64,000 bases of DNA, taken from assembly GCF_007474605.1 (NCBI RefSeq), contig NZ_VHKL01000006.1, forward strand, positions 186,001 to 250,000, given 5' to 3'. Both the position numbers and the translations under genes were made by a program. This stretch comes from Rhodoligotrophos appendicifer. GTDB taxonomy: Bacteria > Pseudomonadota > Alphaproteobacteria > Rhizobiales > Im1. Shown in pieces: positions 59,539-64,000 of this stretch (position 1 is its first letter; each line of letters opens with the position of its first letter). A model generated the notes under the pieces. The model saw nothing but the letters and a program-made list of their open reading frames with translations. It was not told the origin of the DNA and searched no databases.

Positions 59539-61536
59539 ATGATCGGATCCCTGCTCATCGCCAACCGGGGCGAGATCGCCATCCGCATCATGCGCACCTG
59601 CCGCAAGCTCGGGATCCGCACGATTGCGGTCTATTCCGACGCCGACCGGGAAGCTCGCCATGTGGCCTACGCGGATGAGGCGGTGCGCATCGGGCCTGCC
59701 GCCGCGCGCGACAGCTACCTTCGCCCTGATGCCATCATGGAAGCAGCCATCCGCACGCGTGCCGAGGCTATCCATCCCGGCTATGGCTTCCTCTCCGAAC
59801 GTCCGGACCTGCCCCTGCTGTGCGCCCAAGGGGGCCCGGTCTTTGTGGGACCCTCTGCTGACTGCATCATCGCCATGGGGCCCAAGATTGGCTCGAAGCA
59901 CATTGCCGAGCGCGCCGGCGTGCCGAGCGTGCCGGGCTATTCCGGTGAGGACCAGTCCACCGGTCGCCTGGCTCAGGAAGCGTTGCGCATCGGCTTCCCC
60001 CTGATGCTGAAGGCCTCTGCCGGCGGCGGCGGCAAGGGCATGCGCCGCGTCTTCGATGCCGCCGAGTTGAACTCTGCCCTCGACCTCGTGCGCCGTGAGG
60101 CTGAATCGGCCTTCGGTGACCCTGCGCTCCTGATCGAGAAGCTGGTCCAGCGCCCCCGTCACCTCGAAGTCCAGGTGGCCGGCGACAGCCACGGCAACGT
60201 TGTCCACCTCTTCGAGCGCGACTGCTCCGTCCAGCGCAACAACCAGAAGGTCCTCGAGGAGGCCCCTGCCCCCAATCTCGCGCCCGCAATCCGCGCCCGG
60301 CTTCTTGAACGCGGGCTCGCTTTGGCAAAGGCGATTTCCTACGACAATCTCGGGACCGTGGAGTTCATCCTTGAAGAGGGGGAGGATGATCCCTGGTTCC
60401 TCGAGATGAACACCCGCCTCCAGGTCGAGCATACCGTCACTGAGGCGATCACGGGTTTCGACCTCGTGGAATGGCAGATCCGCATTGCCTCCGGTGAGCG
60501 GCTGCCGGCTCTGCAGGAGGAAATTCATCAACACAGCCATGCCATCGAGGCGCGGATCACTGCGGAGCGGGCCGATCAGGGGTTTCGCCCGGATGGTGGC
60601 CCTATCCGGCTTTATCGCGAGCCGGCCGGACTCCGGATCGACAGCGGTGTTGCAGCGGGCTCTGAAGTCACCCTCTTCTACGACAGCCTTCTCGCCAAGG
60701 CGATTGCAACGGGAGACACCCGCGCACTTGCCTGCGCCAAGCTCGCGCGCGGCCTGCGCGACTTCCCGATCTTCGGGCCCTCCACCACCATCCCCTTCCT
60801 TGTCGAGGCCATCGAGCATCCGATCTTCGTCGAGGGTCGTGCCACGACTCGCTTCATTGAGGATGCCTTTCCGGAGGGATGGTTACCGGCGAGACCCCTG
60901 GCGCGACTGGCCCGTGCGGCTGCAGCAATTCTGGAGGTCTGCTCCGCACCCGCGGCTTCGACAGCAAACTCTGCTTGGTCGCGGCTTGCCGGCTTCCGCC
61001 TCTTGGGTCCAGCCGGCGGTCTCTCCGAGGCGCATCTGGTCGCCACCGACGAGACCGCGACGACGGCTTTGACGATCCTGGCTTGCGCCGACGGAACCCA
61101 CAGCGTCAGTGACGATCAGGGCACTCTCCGCCTGGGCGTCACCACGGACGGCGATGCGGTCGTCATCGAGTGCGATGGCACTCTTCACCAGGGGATCTTT
61201 GAACGCTCCGGCGGCAAAGTGCGATTGCTGCTTGCCGGCGAAATCTATGAGTTCGCACTGGCGTCGGCCGTGGCGGTCCTCGCCGGCGCCGGTGCCGGTG
61301 CGGCGGGATCTGGTTCGATTCTCGCCCCCATGCCCGGCGTCGTGGTGGAGGTGAGGATGGCCATCGGCGACACGGTCGAGGCCGGCGACATCGTGATTAT
61401 TCTTGAATCCATGAAGCTGTTCAGTTCCCTGAAGGCTGAGACGGGGGGCGTGGTGACCGACATCGCCTGTCGGCCGGGAGATACGGTTCCCGCAGGCAAG
61501 CGGCTCGCCTTGATCGAGCCCGCATCGGCAGCGTGA
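59539..61536 (+). CDS. Acyl-CoA carboxylase alpha subunit: biotin carboxylase plus biotin carrier domain
   Basis: 665 residues from the ATG at 59539. Biotin carboxylase: LLIANRGEIAIRIMRTCRKLGI, IHPGYGFLSE, KASAGGGGKGMRRVF, and the catalytic LEMNTRLQVEHTVTEAITGFDLVEWQIRIA. The C-terminal biotinyl domain has ILAPMPGVVVEVRMAIGDTVEAGDIVIILESMKLFSSL; the lysine near residue 624 lies in SMKL rather than the common AMKM. Carboxylates the carrier with ATP and bicarbonate. Pairs with the beta subunit; followed 56 bases later by a MaoC gene. Confidence 0.92.
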   Translation: MIGSLLIANRGEIAIRIMRTCRKLGIRTIAVYSDADREARHVAYADEAVRIGPAAARDSYLRPDAIMEAAIRTRAEAIHPGYGFLSERPDLPLLCAQGGPVFVGPSADCIIAMGPKIGSKHIAERAGVPSVPGYSGEDQSTGRLAQEALRIGFPLMLKASAGGGGKGMRRVFDAAELNSALDLVRREAESAFGDPALLIEKLVQRPRHLEVQVAGDSHGNVVHLFERDCSVQRNNQKVLEEAPAPNLAPAIRARLLERGLALAKAISYDNLGTVEFILEEGEDDPWFLEMNTRLQVEHTVTEAITGFDLVEWQIRIASGERLPALQEEIHQHSHAIEARITAERADQGFRPDGGPIRLYREPAGLRIDSGVAAGSEVTLFYDSLLAKAIATGDTRALACAKLARGLRDFPIFGPSTTIPFLVEAIEHPIFVEGRATTRFIEDAFPEGWLPARPLARLARAAAAILEVCSAPAASTANSAWSRLAGFRLLGPAGGLSEAHLVATDETATTALTILACADGTHSVSDDQGTLRLGVTTDGDAVVIECDGTLHQGIFERSGGKVRLLLAGEIYEFALASAVAVLAGAGAGAAGSGSILAPMPGVVVEVRMAIGDTVEAGDIVIILESMKLFSSLKAETGGVVTDIACRPGDTVPAGKRLALIEPASAA

Positions 61537-61591
61537 CGGAGCCCTTCCGACCATTCCTTTGACGCACTCATCCAAGACGCGGAGGTCACCC

Positions 61592-62047
61592 ATGGCAGGT
61601 CTGTATTTCGAGGAGTTCTTCGTGGGCCAGGAGTTCCATCACGCCTTCAGCCGAACGGTGACGGAGATGGACAACACGATGTTCAGCCTGCTGACGATGA
61701 ACCCGCAGCCTTTGCATATCGACGCCCATTTCGCCGCTCAGACCGAATTCGGCGAGCGCCTGTTCAACAGCCTCTATACGCTCGGCATCCTGGTCGGCAT
61801 GACCGTCTATGACACGACGCTCGGGACCACCGTGGGCAATCTGTCCATGACCGACGTGAAGTTTCCGCGGCCCGTGTTCCATGGCGACACCCTGAAGGCG
61901 CATACCAAGATCCTCTCCACCCGCCCCAGCAAGTCGCGCCCCACTCAGGGCCTCGTCGAGTTCGAGCACACCGCCACCAACCAGCGCGAGGAGGTGGTGG
62001 CCAGCTGCCGCCGCGTCGGCCTCATGCTTTGCCGCCCCAAGGCCTGA
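61592..62047 (+). CDS. MaoC-family (R)-hydratase/dehydratase, copy 2 (mesaconyl-CoA hydratase-like)
   Basis: 151 residues from the ATG at 61592 (GCGGAGGTC upstream). [49 protein letters not shown] resembles mesaconyl-CoA hydratase and related MaoC proteins (here [10 protein letters not shown]); [21 protein letters not shown] is the hotdog-fold strand. Would hydrate the enoyl-CoA produced by the carboxylase reaction. Last gene of the carboxylase operon. Confidence 0.82.
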   Translation: [151 protein letters not shown]

Positions 62048-62369
62048 ACCCCATGCGATCCAGCTGAGAGGATTGCCCCCGGATCCCATTGATTGGGCCG
62101 CCCTCCTCCGCTGCCAAATTTGCTCTGCTGCGACGCGCAGGCGCGGTCGCCCCCCGCTGACCAGCGCGCTCTTGTCATTCTTCAGCCACAATCGCGCTGC
62201 CGCGGGTTGCGCTTCCGACCTTATGTCTTTATATAGATGATCTCGCTGCAAAGAGCGGGGCCTGGATCCATCCCAGGCCTGAACCTCGAGATCGGATGAA
62301 ATCCCCTCGTTAAATCAAATATAAAACGGAAGAAAAAATTGGAAATTCTTCTGATTAGTTTTGGACATT
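62048..62369. other. 322-base region upstream of the ProV-like gene, AT-rich end and a hairpin
   Basis: Carries a hairpin GGCCTGG (62259-62265) ATCCATC CCAGGCC (62273-62279) and an AT-rich stretch from about 62310 to 62370 that is unusual in this genome and may be a promoter or UP element for an osmotically controlled transporter. TTATATAG at 62231-62238 is another -10 candidate. No gene recognised. Confidence 0.5.
62258..62280 (+). promoter_or_regulatory. Hairpin in the presumed proVW leader
   Basis: Seven-base stem with a further G-T pair at its foot and a 7-base loop, 90 bases before the ProV start. No T-run follows. It may end the upstream carboxylase operon transcript or regulate the downstream message. 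Confidence 0.4.
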
Positions 62370-63548
62370 ATGGTTTCGAAGATATCAGCAAAAAACGTTT
62401 ATAAAATATTCGGGAATGGTCCCGACGATGCCCTTCGAATGCTGCAAGAGGGGCGGGATAAAGACGCGGTCTTCGAAGCAACGGGACAATCCGTTGGGGT
62501 CCAGGATGTCAGTTTCGAGGTCGAAGAGGGCCATATTTTTGTGGTCATGGGCCTGTCGGGCTCCGGAAAGTCGACCCTCATTCGGATGATCAACGGCCTG
62601 ATCAGGCCCACGGCTGGCGTCATTGCCATCGACGGCGCCGATATCAGCCGTGCCACGGCGGAGGACCTTCGCGCCGTTCGTCGCGAGAAGGTGGCCATGG
62701 TCTTCCAGCATTTCGCCCTGTTCCCGCACAAGACCGTGGTTGAAAACGTGGCCTTCGGGCTGAAGATCAAGGGCGTTTCTTCCGCGGAGCAACGGGCTCG
62801 GGCACTGACGGTGCTCGAACAAGTGGGACTTGCCGAGCGCGCGGATCGATATCCCGACGAGCTCTCCGGCGGCATGCAGCAACGGGTGGGTCTGGCACGA
62901 GGCTTGGCCTCGGATCCCCAGATCCTGCTGATGGATGAGCCCTTCGGCGCCCTCGACCCGCTCATCCGCAGCGACATGCAGGAGGAATTGCTCGAACTGC
63001 AGCGCCGGCTCAAGAAGACGATCGTCTTCATCACCCATGACCTGCATGAGGCCCTGACGCTGGGCGACCGCATCGCCATCATGCGCAACGGCCGCTTCGT
63101 CCAGGTGGGATCGGCGGAGGAAATCGTCGGATCGCCGGCCGACGGCTATGTGTCGGCCTTCACCAGCGACATCGACCGCTCGCGTGTCTTCACGGCCGCG
63201 AGCGTGGCGACGCCGGCCACGATGGTGGAACTCTCATCCACCGGTCCTCACGAGGCGATCAGCGTCATGGAGGAAAAGGCGCTGGATGCTCTGCACGTGA
63301 CCGATGCAGGTCGGGTTGTGGGCCTCGTCACCTACCGCGATGCGATCGCCGCCGCGCGCAGCGGACATGTATCCCTGGACGAACACGTGACGGCCAATTG
63401 GCCGACCAGCGCTCCTCACGCCCATCTGAACACGCTCTATTCCGTGGCCGGGCGGGGTTTGCCGATCCTGCTCAAAGACGATGACGGCCTGCCGGCCGGC
63501 GTCGTCGCCCCGAAGGCGGTGTTCGCGAAGCTTGCAGGAGAGGCGTGA
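62370..63548 (+). CDS. proV: ProV-type glycine betaine/proline ABC transporter ATPase
   Basis: 392 residues from the ATG at 62370; a TTG at 62361 is an alternative, both with weak ribosome sites. Walker A MGLSGSGKSTLIRMIN, FQHFALFPHKTVVENVAFGL, signature LSGGMQQRVGLARGL, Walker B ILLMDEPFGALDPLIR, and switch FITHDLHEAL. The insertion YKIFGNGPDDALRMLQEGRDKDAVFEATG before the Walker A region is diagnostic of ProV/OpuA ATPases. C-terminal CBS-like part (residues ~285-390) may sense ionic strength. Ends TGATG with the permease. Different from the OpuB-like system at 14010. Confidence 0.92.
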   Translation: MVSKISAKNVYKIFGNGPDDALRMLQEGRDKDAVFEATGQSVGVQDVSFEVEEGHIFVVMGLSGSGKSTLIRMINGLIRPTAGVIAIDGADISRATAEDLRAVRREKVAMVFQHFALFPHKTVVENVAFGLKIKGVSSAEQRARALTVLEQVGLAERADRYPDELSGGMQQRVGLARGLASDPQILLMDEPFGALDPLIRSDMQEELLELQRRLKKTIVFITHDLHEALTLGDRIAIMRNGRFVQVGSAEEIVGSPADGYVSAFTSDIDRSRVFTAASVATPATMVELSSTGPHEAISVMEEKALDALHVTDAGRVVGLVTYRDAIAAARSGHVSLDEHVTANWPTSAPHAHLNTLYSVAGRGLPILLKDDDGLPAGVVAPKAVFAKLAGEA

Positions 63549-64000
63549 TGGACCTGATCAGCCCGTCCGATTTCTTCTCGCTTCCCTTCGCCGACTGGGT
63601 GAACACCTTCGTCAAGGATTGGTTGGTACCGAACTTCCGCCCCTTCTTTCGGATGATTCAGTGGCCTGTGGTGCAGGTGTTGAACGGCCTGGCCGCAGGT
63701 CTCAACGCGACGCCCATGATCGTCTTCACCGCGATCCTGTCGCTGGTCGCTTGGCGCACTGCCGGACGCGGAGTGGCGGTGTTCACGCTGCTCGCCCTGT
63801 GCTTCATCGATCTCATCGGATTGTGGCCTGAGACCATGACAACGCTCGCCATGGTGGTCACCGCAGTCCTGTTCTGCGTCGTCATCGGCATACCGTTGGG
63901 CATCGCGTCCGCCCGCAGCGATCTCTACGAGGCGATCCAGCGGCCGGTTCTCGACATCATGCAGACGATTCCCTCATTCGTCTATTTGGTGCCGATCGTC
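63548..64000 (+). CDS. proW: ProW-type glycine betaine/proline ABC transporter permease, truncated by the window end
   Basis: 151 codons visible. Begins in the ProV stop (TGATG). N-terminal soluble segment FADWVNTFVKDWLVPNFRPFFRMIQWPVVQVLNGLAAGL and helices VFTAILSLVAWRTAGRGVAVFTLLALCFIDLIGLWPETM, then VIGIPLGIASARSDLYEAIQRPVLDIMQTIPSFVYLVPIV, the ProW coupling region. The rest, and a ProX binding protein, probably lie downstream. Confidence 0.9.
   Translation, partial: MDLISPSDFFSLPFADWVNTFVKDWLVPNFRPFFRMIQWPVVQVLNGLAAGLNATPMIVFTAILSLVAWRTAGRGVAVFTLLALCFIDLIGLWPETMTTLAMVVTAVLFCVVIGIPLGIASARSDLYEAIQRPVLDIMQTIPSFVYLVPIV

Overview
The window is a gene-dense, GC-rich chromosomal segment of an alphaproteobacterium, probably of the Hyphomicrobiales (Rhizobiales). 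That placement is an inference from base composition, the number of ABC importers and orphan periplasmic binding proteins, the ACR3/ArsH-type arsenic operon, and many ATGA/GTGA-coupled operons. I see no tRNA, rRNA, insertion sequence, phage gene or CRISPR array. Most of the window is uptake and catabolic capacity: six ABC import systems (two at the window edges and incomplete), one orphan TctC-type binding protein, and enzymes for organic acids, acyl-CoAs and amino compounds.

Layout. 1-4.1 kb: a Liv-type transporter (minus) divergent from an arylformamidase-like hydrolase and a thioesterase, with an inverted repeat between them. 4.2-10.5 kb: orphan TctC protein, membrane adenylate cyclase, small membrane protein, NAD(P)-binding protein, a winged-helix/TPR regulator and two small proteins. 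10.5-16.2 kb: an OpuB-type quaternary-amine transporter with two paralogous, unassigned Rossmann enzymes, one inside the operon and one divergent, separated by a near-perfect 24-bp palindrome. 16.3-19.0 kb: a NitT/TauT-type transporter. 19.4-30.6 kb: cupin, AraC regulator, then a long RbsABC-like operon holding a permease fused to a strictosidine-synthase-like beta-propeller, a second propeller, and a CoA-ligase/crotonase fusion. 30.6-34.5 kb: M24 hydrolase, diaminopropionate ammonia-lyase, Lrp regulator and SDR. 34.6-39.1 kb: arsenic operon arsR-arsC-(arsC remnant)-ACR3-arsH, then a TerC-family gene and a frameshifted membrane gene. 39.1-45.8 kb: membrane protein, phospholipase D, two small proteins, 2-hydroxyacid dehydrogenase, LigI-like amidohydrolase and a Tat-exported hydrolase.

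46.0-62.0 kb is the most interesting part. It contains two amidohydrolases, a Rieske ferredoxin, a complete LivHMGFK importer, a ThDP enzyme, a TetR regulator, two MaoC proteins, an acyl-CoA ligase and a biotin-dependent acyl-CoA carboxylase. The same 12-bp sequence CCTAGCGCTTGG (or its complement) lies before the amidohydrolase operon, before the ThDP gene and in the ligase/carboxylase divergent promoter. I read this as the operator of the local TetR protein, tying the 16 kb into one regulon for import, CoA activation, carboxylation and hydration of an unknown carboxylic acid. The window ends in the start of a ProVW-type osmolyte transporter.

All gene functions are from reading translated sequence and recalled family motifs; no database search was done.
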